From Balanoglossus misakiensis (taxonomy: Eukaryota; Hemichordata), in NCBI GenBank assembly GCA_040954595.2, contig CM082576.2, positions 11,470,001 to 11,534,000 on the forward strand: DNA of 64,000 nt, given 5' to 3'. The notes under the pieces were generated by a model. That model was not told the origin of the DNA, did not search any database, and worked only from the letters and a program-made list of their open reading frames with translations. The translations under genes were made by a program, and so were the position numbers. How positions within the stretch are numbered: position 1 is the stretch's first letter; the number at the start of each line of letters is the position of its first letter. Positions 12,247 through 25,608 of the stretch are shown here, piece by piece.

Positions 12247-15200
12247 CATCTACGCGCCATGTACAACTCTTAATGTACATGCGTGTCTGTGTAGTCCCCT
12301 TAAAAGATTTCGTCAAATCGAATTGTGTATTCGACACTATCCCACACGTCGAGGTAATCTCCGGCTGCTGTGTCTATTGCAACCAAATAAAGGCCAACCA
12401 AATCAATTATTGGGGGGGGGGGAATACACACAATATCTCTTAATAATGGCTTATTTGCCATGTTTCATATGAATCTTCATTTCATTAATGGTCCATCCAA
12501 CTCCTCCCCCCAGAAATCAAATGGTTCTCCCCTTAGTAATGGTGGATGGCAAGAGGAAATGGCTCGATGCGTGGGACGTTCGATCACGAGAGGGGATATG
12601 AGAAATATTGGAAATCCCCAAGCCGTGCTATTGCACTACTGCGGGGCATCCATCATCGGCTCAGTTCTCAACTCAAGATAGGCTCAATAAGCATGCCCCG
12701 TAACTAGGCAACGCACAAGCAGATTGTGGCGCAGATTCCACGAATCCATCGCTGATCTCTTTTTAGGCTCCCCGTGCCGCGTGCTCCAGTTGTTGCCGAC
12801 CAAGCGTCAGGAGCAACCGAGACATTCGTCACTTTCCGGTGCGTAAATTTGAGGTTGATGACGGTAAAACCGTTGTTAACAAGGTGTCCGTCCGCCCGAT
12901 ACCGCGTGGATATCGTTTACGTCTATTGAAATGAGCCGTTCAGTGAACATGTTCGGCACAATTTACACCGATAAAAGTGACTAAAAGCTGCAATATAATT
13001 AGACATAGCCATGTTGTGAAAGACAGCAGTTTTCTTACAAAACACACACGCATACAATTTCCATATACACTTCTGCGTCTGATACAAATTAGCTGGATTC
13101 AAGTGCCAGTTAGTTCCCTACACGACGACTCCCCTCATGGGTATACACAAATGAACAACAGAGGCTTGCATTTTTTTCCATTCTCCGCTCCATGTTTTTA
13201 CTAAAGAAACGACATTTTCTGTTCTGCGGGTCGATCTGTTAAAACGAACATCATTACTTCTCTCCGCTTGCGTATTGCTAATGTTACTGAACGGGATTAT
13301 TAATCTTGGAAAAAAAGGCGTTGCAATTTGTTCAATCGTCGGAGAATAAATACACTCGAAGGAATGGATGAATCAGATCTGCGCAAAGCTTTGAGATACA
13401 TGTGCATATCTGGGTAGCAGCTACCTTGACGACAATAAAGAGTGTGAATCCGTCGTCTCCATGATGTCTGGGCCGTTTTGTAAGGACGAAGCCGTTTTGG
13501 CCGAATGTGACGGCGGTATGTGATACAATTTTGATTGCCAATTGTATAGGAAAAGCGGTCGTTTATAGGAGCAAGATTTAGGCTCTGGGTCCGAAAAGTC
13601 CACCCCCTGTAACAGAAAACGCAGATTGTGTCGGTAATACTTTAGGCGCGGTCCTATGGTGTAAATTGCGTGAATGCAATGGTGAACAGAACGAAACCCA
13701 ATGTTTTATAAGTGATAGTAAAAACTCCAATTTGTCGTGACTTCAATATCCATGGACCGATTTTCAGCCGGTAATATAAGCTCCACTTCGTGACCTTTTT
13801 TTTACTTTCCTGGATACGGACTTCCGTTTCTAGGGACATTACAAACCAATTTTTAAAGAGAATGGCAGGTGTTTTCGGGATGAATGTAATCCCACCTTGT
13901 GAGTAATGCTGAAGTGATAAATATTAAAGTCATGAAGTAGATGAAACAACGTGCGATCGATGACTTTTGATGAAAATGTGTATATACCTGCTACCTGTTA
14001 AACAATTACTTTTTGTTTGTCTGAAAGAATTGTTGTGATACAACACACCTTGGTGACAAAACTGACGGCCATGATGAGCATGACGCCTGCTTGTGCACGT
14101 GATTGGCGTCACTCGATCCAATTTGGCAACAAGCCCAAATTTAGAGCGTAACCATGACAACATATTCAGCATCACCGATGATTTTTTTCCTGTGTTTATT
14201 ATAAAGAAGACGTTTCTCTCTCTCTCTTTTGAAAAGATCTGACGCACTCACACGCGCATCATCGAAGACTGTACGCCCTTTTGTCGAGACAGGTGATCTC
14301 CTCTGCAGTCGCGTAGAGGAATAATAAGCAGGCGAACCCTTTACAGGAAGCAATACCTTGAGATGCCACTGTCAACTATTGACGGGGGTCGATGGTTTTC
14401 AGATAATAGATTCCACTCGCGCGATCCATTCGATCCGAATTGCCGAGTCTAACGGAACCGTAAACAGAATGCGTGATTAAATGGCTCCCTTCCATATCCT
14501 CGCTCGCGAACGCTGGAAACTGTCGAAATAAAAAAAGACCCTCTTGTCCCTTGCAATTTCGCAGAATGTTTGTAGTGTGCTAAGCGCTGGGGCGACTTGA
14601 TTACGCTCTGTGCTAGGGCTATTCAGGTAACCCAGTGCGTTCCGCGTGTAAATTGTGTTCATTTCATTGTTGTCTCCTGGCAACAGAGCTGTCGTAGCGG
14701 GTAGATAAGGAGCGGTGTGCATCTTCATGTATCTGATTCAGGTAAACGCTTACAAGAAACTTCTGGATTGATCAAACAATATTCGGGTATGAAATCTCCC
14801 CCTCCCCTAAAGAGTATCGAAACGCTCAATAGGCGAGTGCTGTTAACAACAACAAAAAACTTAAAAGCGTTCACTTTGGACTTGCTTTCTCTTGCGTGGT
14901 AATTAAACAGCCAGACAGATAGACAGACTCGACTGGCTGTCCACCCGTTCACCGATAAATGCATTGATAAAAGCAACAAATGACTTTTTATGTACTGTGG
15001 GCGATATGTAGGTGTCCTTCGTTGCAAATGCCAAAAAGGATAGGAGGCTACAAAGGGATGCCGACAATGTCAGCCAGCAAAGGAGATAAGACAATATCTA
15101 GCGTTGATACCTTACAACATTCCTCGGGGGTGAGTTTACATGTCAAAGTGGGCGTGAAAACCAACGCTCATCTACTTCTACTAGGAGGAGAGTATCTGGG

Positions 15201-15409
15201 GCTCCCCATGCAGAGCTAATAGCCAGCCTGGATTATTTCGAGCTCGAAAGAGAACTTTCAAGCGTAGACTATTAACGAAGAAGGGTGGATACCCTCACAC
15301 GTTTTCGATACTGCGCTTTTATCTTTTACTAAACCACATTCTTCGCGCCGAGGAAAAACTGCAAAGAGGGTTCTGTAGGCAAAACCTTTGAAAAGGCCAC
15401 TCAGCACCT
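12247..15409. other. Non-coding, unassigned sequence
   Basis: No exon supported. A G11 tract lies at 12412-12422. Minus-strand frames at 13332-13541, 13930-14247 and 14725-15027 are chance-length and featureless. Confidence 0.55.
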
Positions 15410-15790
15410 TCAATGGAAATGTACATGATTAAGAGCAGATGCGTATCGCGGCCCGGGCATACATGTAACGTCCTTCAAACATAGATAACCATAGGCGATG
15501 ATGTTGGGGCTTGCAACAGCGACGACATCACTCAGCAAATTAAATAAGCAATCGCCGGTAACATTTTCAATAATGCGAAACATCGTCGGCACACTGGGGT
15601 TAATCAGCAGATCGCCCGAACAAACCCGAAACTCGCATTCCGGCCAAAGCCAGAGCGCATGCGCAGTATACCCTTTCTCTATCTGGCCAGCGACGAGCTC
15701 AGCCGCGCGGGAAAGCGTTCGGAAAACCGACTGCATATAGCGGACGGGGCCCATGGGAGGCACAACCGTTACATCTACAATGGTGCCCAT
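15410..15790 (-). CDS. Doubtful 126-codon open frame in a GC-richer patch
   Basis: An ATG at 15790 opens 126 codons ending at 15410. The first 80 or so codons lie in a locally GC- and CpG-rich patch (about 15560-15800). The residue pattern is mixed and soluble-looking, e.g. RTLSRAAELVAGQIEKGYTA and WLWPECEFRVCSGDLLINPS, and does not match any family I recognise. No splice pair or Kozak context makes the case. It could be a single exon, a CpG-rich regulatory block that happens to be open, or chance; for 64 kb of sequence a frame of this length is not exceptional. No function is proposed. Confidence 0.2.
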   Translation of the reverse strand: MGTIVDVTVVPPMGPVRYMQSVFRTLSRAAELVAGQIEKGYTAHALWLWPECEFRVCSGDLLINPSVPTMFRIIENVTGDCLFNLLSDVVAVASPNIIAYGYLCLKDVTCMPGPRYASALNHVHFH

Positions 15791-15885
15791 CCTCCGGGGT
15801 TGCGTTTTGATTAAGGAGAGCTAATACGTTGACAATTAGTAGGTGGTTTCAGACTGGACGTGTACACTTTTTACCCTTTCATATC

Positions 15886-15920
15886 ATTCACTCACGGTTA
15901 CTAGTAACCGTGATTCACTC
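15886..15920. repeat. Perfect 20-bp palindrome between ATTCACT direct repeats
   Basis: CACGGTTACTAGTAACCGTG (15893-15912) is a perfect palindrome, extended to 22 bp by the flanking T/A pair. ATTCACT occurs immediately on each side (15886-15892 and 15913-15919), so the block resembles a tiny foldback insertion with a 7-bp duplication. Confidence 0.7.
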
Positions 15921-16086
15921 GATTTATTCCAGATACAAAAGAAGCAGAAAGTGCAAACGGGCATGCCCTGTATTAAGTTTTGTTGCCGTTTTGTTAATCA
16001 TCCGCGGTAGTTGTATCGTGGTGTGTGGATGAAATCTCTTGATACATCCGACTCCGGGTTCTATACAGAGAACGTGTGTGACAGAT

Positions 16087-16170
16087 AAGAAATTAAAACA
16101 CTTGATGTTCAGCTTAGAGAATAGAGCCGCAAGAAATTAAAACACTTGTTCAGCTTAGAGAATAGAGCCG
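16087..16170. repeat. Two-copy tandem duplication (44 + 40 bp)
   Basis: The segment 16087-16130, starting AAGAAATTAAAACACTT and ending ATAGAGCCGC, is followed directly by a second copy at 16131-16170. The second copy lacks only a GATG tetranucleotide and is otherwise identical over AAGAAATTAAAACACTT and CAGCTTAGAGAATAGAGCCG. Near identity implies a recent local duplication, e.g. by replication slippage. Confidence 0.85.
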
Positions 16171-19100
16171 TAATCCGCATCTCCTAAACCCTGGAACGTT
16201 CTCCGGATGTTTTACTTAAGTCACTAAATATTTGATGAAGTTTTCCAGGTATACACGTATTATGTTTTCCCCCCCGTTTTATATAGTCGACCCGGAGTCA
16301 TATAGAAGATTATCTCTTGTATTCTGCACCAAAACCGTTTCTTTAATGTCATCTGCCCCGCATCCACGTTGTCGTCACGGCAAACTCAAAATCGAAATCC
16401 ATTCATCGCCGCAGAAAACGCCCCCGAAATCGATCCGTCAACTCTCTTTGGCATTTGTATTTCCCCGAAGACCGATTTTGTTCCCGCCAGAAAGTCTGCA
16501 CCGTCTTGATATTAAAGCAAAGTCATAAAACACACCCCTAATACATAATATCCTGTTGTAATGAAAAAAACGGCGCGGTAAAAGTGAAAAACGGTTCTAA
16601 TAATTCTGTAAATGCCATCAGAGTTTTACCATACACCTTACACAGAAACACAACTGAATTTACGATAATTCTACGGGATTTTTTTGTAAACAACAACAAC
16701 AACAACAAAAGTTTTAGAGGGAGGGTATCTTCTGCAAGGAAGATCACAGCTTTGACCGTGACCTTCACGGCTAATTGGGTCATTATTCGGGCGTCTCCAG
16801 AATAAAACTAATCTTATTAGTATACGACGGATAATCCAAGATGGCGACTCATTTCGCAAACGTCTGGAAATACAATGTCGTTTGTCTCCCCTAACGTTTT
16901 AAATGACTATCAATTTATATGTAAATTTGTTTCTGTTTGGGGGCATATTTCCGGGTCATCAGTCGTAGTTTTACACACAATATAACAGTTCGCTTGATCG
17001 TGATTCGCCAAATCTTCTGTCAAGTTCTGATGACGTTGGTCCAAGATTATCATCTCAGATCAGGCAATTGCCCTCTGCCTCGCAGAAGAAAGGAGCCTGT
17101 ATGTTTATGCCGACTTTTATTCATATAATATTGAGCACTCTTTCGCGTACCAGAGATAGTCAATTGATGGTTCATATCATGGTTAGGACGTGTCACAAGA
17201 AGTACTTCCTTCAGCGTTGACAATGGTATATAGCCCATCACACACATGACGTATGACCGACAATGCCCATGCGCATATCGCACTGACATATAAGTGAATT
17301 GACGTATCTATAGATAAAAAGTCTGTTCCTAAAAGGGGGAGTTATTTGTTCCGTCGTCAATTTTACACATTGCCACCGGTTCATGATGAATCGCGATTGC
17401 CTGCGCAGTTAATTCCATATCAGCTCACGGAAGACAAACGATGCATGACAAGAATGCTTGATTCCATGCAGCAGATATGACCCATGATCCCTTGCGATTC
17501 CCGCGCGGCCGCGGGGGGTCTCGTCTTTGTTCCATTCACCACCAACCCCTTTTCTGCACCTTTCTGCGCGGAGGAATGCTTCGAATTATTCACCCGGGAA
17601 CAAATTTCGCCCCCCCCCCCCTTTTCGCGTTTATCAGTCCGACGTAATCCCATACAGTCCAACATCTGGAATTATTTTAATTCAAATGAAAATTTAAATC
17701 AGTTCACGCGCTCTTCGTGGCGAACGTAATACATTAATCACACTACCTACAAAAGGCCTGCTTCATTAACCAGTGCCGTGGTTGTAAACTTTCCTAGCTA
17801 AATTTGTTGGCACGTGCATAGGCATATAGCACCATTACTCATGAAGCAGTTGTATTTACATGAAGACGTGAGACTATGAGATATCTTCTGATTTACTCTT
17901 TAAGTAATAAAATCAACCTTTTCTTTACTTTACAAAGTACGCCTGATGTTTGCTCGTGTCATCTTAAATAAACTTCCTTGCGAAGCTTAGCGGGAAACTC
18001 GAAAGAACCTCTTCCGTAAATTAATGCTCTAGTTTGTATTCTGCGCATATAAAACCACATTTTTGCGCACCACTCGAGAATTGATGAGGGCTATAAACAC
18101 GACGGCTTCAATTTGAGCATTAGCTACAGTTTTCACTATCGCGCCAGAACGAGAAATTGTCACCGTCCATATTTATTTTGCTGGGAGGGAGATAAGGACA
18201 ACTTTATCGCTCTGCGATCTGTTTTATTTGCGTACTCTTTCCCCGATTTCATTTTAAGAGTTTGCTTCTAAGATTTATTGGAAGATCGGTGGCGATAGAC
18301 TCCAAGGCCGGGCAAATTCTCATTACTTTCCCGAATGTTTTAATTTATCAACGATCGGTGAGCGAACGAACATCAATTTCCCGCGGGGACAATCACAGAT
18401 AAGTTGCCCCGCCGAAGCTGGCTCGGCCAACTTGCTACGTGAATTCATGTGACCCATGAACCGGAGCCGCAAAACGCAGTTAAGTCGTAACACATGTTGG
18501 GGGTAAAAAGTGCATGTCAGGGCCGCATTGCGGTGATCAATACAAAAAATGTTGATCAAAACAGTAAACAATTTCCGAAGCAAGGCCCTGTTTCCGACAT
18601 GTTTACGAGGTTAGCAATGGACTCTACGACTCGTTCTTCTAGACCCTCTGCAGAGTTTTCACGTCTGCGCAAAAATTCGGTGGTTCTTCCGGGAACCTCA
18701 AATAACCACCGTCAGGCCTGGCAACTCGTGCCTCTGAATACATTAATGTTATAAAATTATAGAACGACACATCTAATTCAACCGCATGAACGAGATGAAT
18801 GAATGAAGAGGGAAAACGCAAACACGCTGGACACTCAATGAACATTGTGTGACAGAATAACGGAAAGATGTTAAGGCCTATATTTTCACTTGTTTCTCAG
18901 CATACATACAATTGCAACCCTTCACGACGGATCGCTCGTGACGCGCAACTTCCCTCACACACACAACACACAATTGATTTCCACAAACGTAACGAGCTTT
19001 CGAGAATGTTTTTCTCTCAGAGCTTTACTCAGACATTGTAAACGTTTTCACACACAGTGTATTTCACATGCGCGACTTCAGTACGGTTTATCACATGTTC

Positions 19101-22100
19101 GTATAAAAGCATGGTATTTTAAACAGATATGGGTATACTGTGAAACCGATTTTTTTTTATAGCTTATGTGGCATCTGGACTAAAAATATTGTGTGGTTTA
19201 CTGAAACCTACATATCGCTCAACACGTCCATTTTCCTTTGATCAAGACATTTTCTGTCTAGAATGTCGCGTGTGGTCCATTGTTTCCCAACCACTGACCA
19301 AGATGCGAAAATCCATACACCTCCCCTTCTTTGAAAAGCTGTTTATCGCGGAAGTCTGTCTATGCATACGTTATCTATCAGAAGAACTGTCTATAGTAAG
19401 TGTATTTGCATATCGAAATCACTTTCATTTCAATGGAAAATCTTCGCGACATCTGCAAGTTGAATGCTCTGCGTTTCTAAGCCAATTCTGTCAAGGGCAG
19501 ACTCTCGTGCTACATCGCAGCCCCCCATTTTACATTCACATCTTTCCATGAGCAGTTGTCAGTTGATCTGGCCTTTTAACTGAAAGACTTTTATGTTCTT
19601 TGTTGAAATGGCACACTCTGTTCAAAAGCGCTATCCCTTGGCAGTTCCATCGCCATAGTAACACTGTAAAACTCAGAAAAATCTGGGAGTAAAAACTTAC
19701 CGTCTCCGCGGAACGCCGATGAAATAGCACAATTCCTAGCAACGGTACACATAAAAGAAGCGATGGGATCCCGCAGGGCCTGGTGACTGCGCACGCGCAG
19801 TTCTGCTTGCTGCTCGGAGGCTTTACACGAAATACTGATATGTATATGGATGCATGGTTTGTATCGTTTCGCATGCAAATGCAAATGCCACTTTGACGTT
19901 GGAATTAGCATCGTTTAACCGCCAAAGTCAACTTTAACCCTCGGATAACCGTCTGTTTATCTGCATCTCCGAGGAATAAACTTAACCGTGAAAATAGTTT
20001 GTGCACTATAAATCAAGTGGTCGTTGAAATACAGATTCATGCAGAAGTGACAGGGCGGCCATTGCACGATACTTGATTTGGCGCGCATTTTTAATCGTTC
20101 GAACAACAGCCTTGCTCTCCCTACACATCCTGTGACATTGATAACTGTTTTTGCGCAATTCGGTGATTTTGTCGCCACGCTATCACATTAATCACAAAAA
20201 TCCCACCTAATAATATGAATTTGTCATTTGTGATTTAACCACGGCACCCCACCGCCGAGTGGCCCGTTAGCCACGGGGTAAAACGGCCAACGGCAAGTTA
20301 CAAGCTCTTTACTCTCTCCAAGTCACGACCCAGCGACAAACGTGCACAAGTAGTTCGCAGACGCGAAGAAAATTAATTAATGCTGGAGTCACATAAATTA
20401 ACAGGACGCCCGTAGCCCTTCATACTGATGAGATGTAAAGAATCGTCCAGTCACCTACATGTATATCATGCAAGATCGCCTGCCAGCATAAGGGATCTGT
20501 ATTTTCCACGGGAACCGCGCGAGAAAGGCGCATTGATGTGTTAACCAAGCGCGGCTCATTCACAGTCACAGCTCCGCGGTGTTGCAGAATGTGATTCCGT
20601 CAGCGCCCTTCATTGTCTTGCCGCAAATCTCCGAGATAATCGGCCAGTCTCGGCAACGAGGTTGACAATTTAGTGAGGGGGAAAATTGGAGTGGAGAACT
20701 CAGTTGACATTTCGGAGAACACACGGTTTTCAAAGAGTGGCCCGACAGGTCGCGGGACTCGTTAAAAAGCGCCGTTTTCAAGGAGTCTGATGAGATTGAG
20801 CGAAAAAAAGTGAGTCCTTTTTAGAACGTGGGGTTTTCCAAAGAGAAACCTCCGTTGAATGCACCGAGTGAATGGGACAGATCATGCGTGATCGTGCACC
20901 TAGTTGGGACTGCCATAGTGTGTAGATTTCGCCAATTACACAACAGTTTCTGACGTGCCCAGAAAAAAAAGCACCAGTCACGTTGGGTCTGCAGGAGGAG
21001 GCGTCTGAAAAGTTTTTTTTTACCGAGGTCGAGTGAAGGTTTTGTAGGGAGAAGGACATAAGTGCCAACATTAACATCAACAGCCTACAAATGACACCAT
21101 TAAAGCCAGGTCCCCAAACCAGCTAAAATCAACCAAATCGACATTCACGGTCTGCGACAGTCCTCTCCGCAGTGGACAAAAAATAAAGTTTTGCTTCGCC
21201 GAGCAAGCGAACGATAAACAGTTTTGACATCGCTAATTGTACACGCATTTAGCGCGAAATACTAACACCCCGTGTCGTTTCCCGTACGACTTCTGTCAAA
21301 TAATCAAAACAGTCTTTGCAACATACAACAGTACTTAACAACTACGGTAATTTCACGGGGCCTTGTATAATCGCCCTGTGTTGGAGGTTTAGGTGACAAT
21401 CATCAACAGGGTCGACGACGCGGAATTGAGTGACACTTAATTTCCACCGACTGTGATAGCTGTGGAATATCGAGGCTTTGTTGAGACTTTGTTCGGGCCT
21501 TCGTTAGTTTCTCTGCGAATTTTCTTATTTCTTCCCCCAGATTATTGCTGCTTCCTGTCACTGCGCGACACGGAACAGATATTCACTATGAATCACTGAA
21601 CTGTCCTGGCGCAGCGATTTGACGAACAGAAACACCCGGAACAACATTTGCCGCCTTTAAAAGGATAAACACGCCAATTCACGGCCCGTCATTCAATATC
21701 ACACTTTAATCTAGTTCACCCTCCCCTTATTACGGTTCACCCATGACCCCTAGCAGAATTATCAGTCAATTGTGCGTTTTCTCTCTCTTCATTTTCCCAG
21801 CCTTCTGTTGTGTCGTCCCTTGTCGACTGACCGCCTACATTGACCGTTACACAGAAACAGACCTTAAATAAAGACTTCAATTGAATGTGCGAATCCTTCA
21901 GAAATTTCCAATTATGCAAATACCTTCCCATTCATACGCTATTGACAATTGGCAACCACTTTCACGTTGTTCGTATCCCATTACTATACTACTAATACAG
22001 CGTAACACTTTTTTCAAAAAAAAAAAAGACTGCGTTTTTGAAGCCATCTCTAAACCGAGTCTGTGGATACGATCTCCCATATTCTCCAGGGAACATGTTT

Positions 22101-24363
22101 GCGAGTTAGGTTTTCCGTGCACATAGAGGAGTGAACAGATAAGAAATATCGCCAACCCACCCACGCGCACTGTGACAATCTCTACCCCGTGCGGTTTGCC
22201 GAGTGACCACGACAATGATGTTCGCACCGTGCCATCGTCGCTGGATCGGCGGCCTATGCCCATTAAGAATATCACTTGTCAGTCCACGCGTGCGCCGCTG
22301 AAAGCCCTGTCGCTGCGAAACTGTGAAAAATAGTTTTTTTTTATGCGCAATCAATCTCATATTGTGTACCGCTGCAGCCGCAACCTCGCGCGCGAGCACA
22401 AATTCTCGCCGGCGACATCTTCAGTCTGTATGATGTATGGAACTCTCGAGAGCTCTCTTCTCGTAATCTTCAAGATCACTTTCTATCGCCCCAATAATTA
22501 CGTGGGTCTGTTGGTCTCGCGCTTATTTCAAGAAGAAACACGACTTTCGAAACCACTTGTTTTGCGCCGAATCGCCGGCAACCACCTTAGCCAACTTGGA
22601 GTGAAAGAAATTCTCTGACATCATCCAATACTTTGAGCGTTTGTTCAGCGCACGCGCTTGAGACTTTTTAGCATTCACACAAAATCTCTCGACTGTGGAG
22701 ACTCTCACGAGAGGAGAAAGCAAGCCTTATTTGGGGGATGACGAAGCACGTTCGAAACGATTAGATGCTGCACCTCTTAAATTATTCTAAAAAAAAGACT
22801 CGCCTGATGGAAGCCCTCTGGTCCCATCTTTGATCTACCCGATGAACCGAGAGCATTTTCCCGCCAATTACAATCACGTAAGGGAGCCGTGATGAATTCA
22901 ACTTTTTATTGCAAACATCAACGGGTCTTGTTATTTCACAGTGAAAAAAATGGGAAAATGTCGTGACTCCGAATATTTGCGACGTTTATCTATCTTAGTG
23001 ATGGGTATATATGCTTCTTTTGCGCGGGGTTGACCGTATGGTGTATCGGTACCGTACGGCTTTGCCGTGTGTTTTGAGAATACTCTTCAAGAGAGTGTCT
23101 CGCATTGACATGCGAACGCTGCGCATTGATTGTCACGGATTATTGCAACAGACGCACAGTCAGAAGTGGCGTAATGTGGGCGATAACACTTAAATGTTAC
23201 GGCGTCTCCATAGTTACCACAAAGGGATTGTTTTCTCGCAAATGTGTTCATGACACATCAGACGGTGCTTGATGCAACAAAAGCTGCAGCGTTTTTTTTA
23301 TCGGATCTGATTGATCAGTGTTCGTCCGTATGCTGTGTTATCATTCCGTGGCAAACAACCGGCGCTCGTATATGAACTCAAAAAGCGACTCGCCTTTGGG
23401 TTGAAGTAACTAAACGCCACTGAGTATATGCATGTGATGATTCTCTAAGTTTATGTTTTAATTGAACGAAGCATTTCATTGAAGCAATCTCGCCCCGTTT
23501 GCAGTCAGTTAACTCTCAAGCGAAGAAAAAAAGTGAGTCTGGCTTCTTTTTACGTCAAGACTTCTATTCTTTGTTGATTGGATTTCGGAACTCTCCCGTG
23601 CCTTCGTATTAGTGTCAGTGATAATTGAATCTGCGTTACACCACGGGCACACCTTTTGAAAAAAGGAGCTAAATCACAAAAACCGCGTACTTCTAAAATG
23701 CTTTTAAGATGGCGCGGGATTATGGCACAGTATTAAAAAAAGCATTCATTTGTGAATTAATAAACACACAACTGTGTATCTTAATGGACTTTATTAGGAT
23801 TTAGGGGACAATCAAGTCGTCTACATTTCGTAATCGCTATGTACACGAGGATCACGTGATATGTTATACGAAGAATGTTTAATAACCTGGTTTTGTATCA
23901 CATCGTGCGTATCCAGCGGTGCAAAATTTCCAACAGAAGTATGCGCCGTAAAATGCTTTAATGACAAACCTTAAAATGTATGACTGAGATTTTTTTTAAT
24001 GTTTTGTTTGTATTGCTAAGGTGTTAAATGACAATTCGGTCGTTGAGATGGGAAATTGCCACGCCGTAAAATTATTTTAAAGACTTAAATAAAAGCCGAG
24101 ATGCAGTTTCATGAGTGCGTTTTTCTCGCTCAAAACTTTCGCCGGAAATCGGCACGCGTTTTAAAGGTTTCACCAAATGATTTGTCACGTGACCCTTGTA
24201 TCACAAACGATCGCGAAAATTGGATTAGATTCATTTGTCACGGTAGGTTACAAAGAAAAACGTTCAACTGGGGTTGCTCGCTCAATGATCTGACAGAATG
24301 CTTTGTCTGAACGTCCGATTCGAATATAAAAAAGATATCTCTGGGTGATTTGAGCATTCGTCA
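16171..24363. other. Long non-coding stretch
   Basis: No frame above about 127 codons and none with a motif. Simple sequence: a short CAA run at about 16688-16709 and a C12 tract at 17610-17621 in the same TTTCG-C12-TTTTC context as 6322. AT-rich TAATTAAT-type words occur near 20375 and 22875, and could be homeodomain sites, but this is weak. Nothing else recognised. Confidence 0.55.
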
Positions 24364-24828
24364 ATGAAAATTTTACTTCCCTGTCCTTGCGTTTTCTTTA
24401 TTGTCCTTTCAGCAGAGATGCAACCGGGCGGGGCGGAGGAAATTGGAAGGCGAAGTAGAATATTTCACAAACTCTTACAGGGGTCGACTTTTTACAATTG
24501 GAATCTGATAAATCACCATTTCTCGAGCTGTTCTCGCGACCTGAATACAATAATTACAGGCCATGGGTTGCTCAGTCAATTTAGAGGACCATCAATAATT
24601 ACCAACCACGGCATGTTGGATGAATTAAAGGCAGGCCTGTCGCATACAAAGTGTAAGACCAACTGTCGCCCTTATATCGTTAAAACTGCCCTCTTTGGCA
24701 CTTTTTTTTCAAAAATCAAATCAGTTCTGATCAGTGAAATCAGTTATGATATTTACATGTTTATTATAAAAATTCGACTTCGCTCATTACATTATCTCCC
24801 ACGGAGCAAATCTGCGGGAGATTTGTAG
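24364..24828 (+). other. 154-codon open frame over an AT-rich, possibly regulatory block
   Basis: An ATG at 24364 opens 154 codons. The start is hydrophobic (ILLPCPCVFFIVLS), reminiscent of a signal peptide, but the rest has no domain, cysteine pattern or repeat that I recognise, and there is no splice evidence. The DNA under it carries CAATAATTAC twice, 45 bp apart (24548-24557 and 24593-24602), with CATGGGTTG and CAACCACGG nearby. It reads more like clustered homeodomain sites in conserved non-coding DNA than like a gene. I favour chance or regulatory sequence over a CDS. Confidence 0.25.
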
Positions 24829-25495
24829 ATTGGGCCGTGTCATACAAATGCACTTTCCTGTCCACGGCAGAGGCCGGCGTTTCTTTGATTGTTTCTTATA
24901 TGTACGAAGACAATTTGCAAGCTATATGTAATCCGGCGTGGTCGCCAGCCAACCCGTTCTATTTCCACTTTTCATGGCCGTTACACACGTGACACGTCCG
25001 CCATGTTTCAGGACATTTTCTTACGTCACACAAAATTGAATCTAAATGGGTTAATTGGAGCTACCGCTTACATGCTTGGCTTGTTTCTAAGGTCATTCAA
25101 GGACTGTGTACCAACGGGGTTCCTCGTTCGTCCTCATTTCACACGCACCGTGTACTAGGCTTCCATTTAATGACATCCGTTGGGGGGAGACTGCGCCGTC
25201 GACCAGACGACTGATGTCGTTCGGTATGAATACCAGTGAACGTCTCGAAGCAATCCACACTCATCCATCACATCAAAAGCAGGACAAGGTTAGCTTTCCA
25301 AACCAGTAAATTGTAAATTTGATTGGCCAAATTTTCCACAAATCCAATTCACATCCCGCGCGAACAAGGAAAGAAGCCAACAAAGTCGCTGAATGTGAAA
25401 AAAAACAGTGAATGAAATCATAATTCATCTTATCAGCCGTCTGTTTCATACCAAAGTCGGCTGCATATGGAATATGTGTTCCAGCGTTCAGAGGT
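24829..25495. other. Non-coding, unassigned sequence
   Basis: No exon or repeat recognised between the AT-rich block and the TTAA-flanked element. Confidence 0.5.
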
Positions 25496-25608
25496 TTAAA
25501 GGGTAACGATCGTCTTATGCGCATGTGCCAAACCAGAGATCGAATCGTGCCCCGACTTTGTACACACGAAATTACACACATGCGCATAAGACGGTCGTCG
25601 GCCCTTAA
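25496..25608. mobile_element. ~105-bp TTAA-flanked miniature element (family A)
   Basis: TTAA at 25496-25499 and at 25605-25608 bound a 105-bp segment with inverted ends. The ends start AGGGTAACGATCGTC (left) and GGGCCGACGACCGTC (right, reverse complement), then share a perfect 17-bp core CGTCTTATGCGCATGTG (25511-25527 and 25577-25593). TTAA target duplication plus a G-rich/C-rich terminus is the piggyBac signature; with no transposase this would be a non-autonomous derivative. A matching single end lies at 58581-58613, which supports a dispersed family. Confidence 0.7.
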
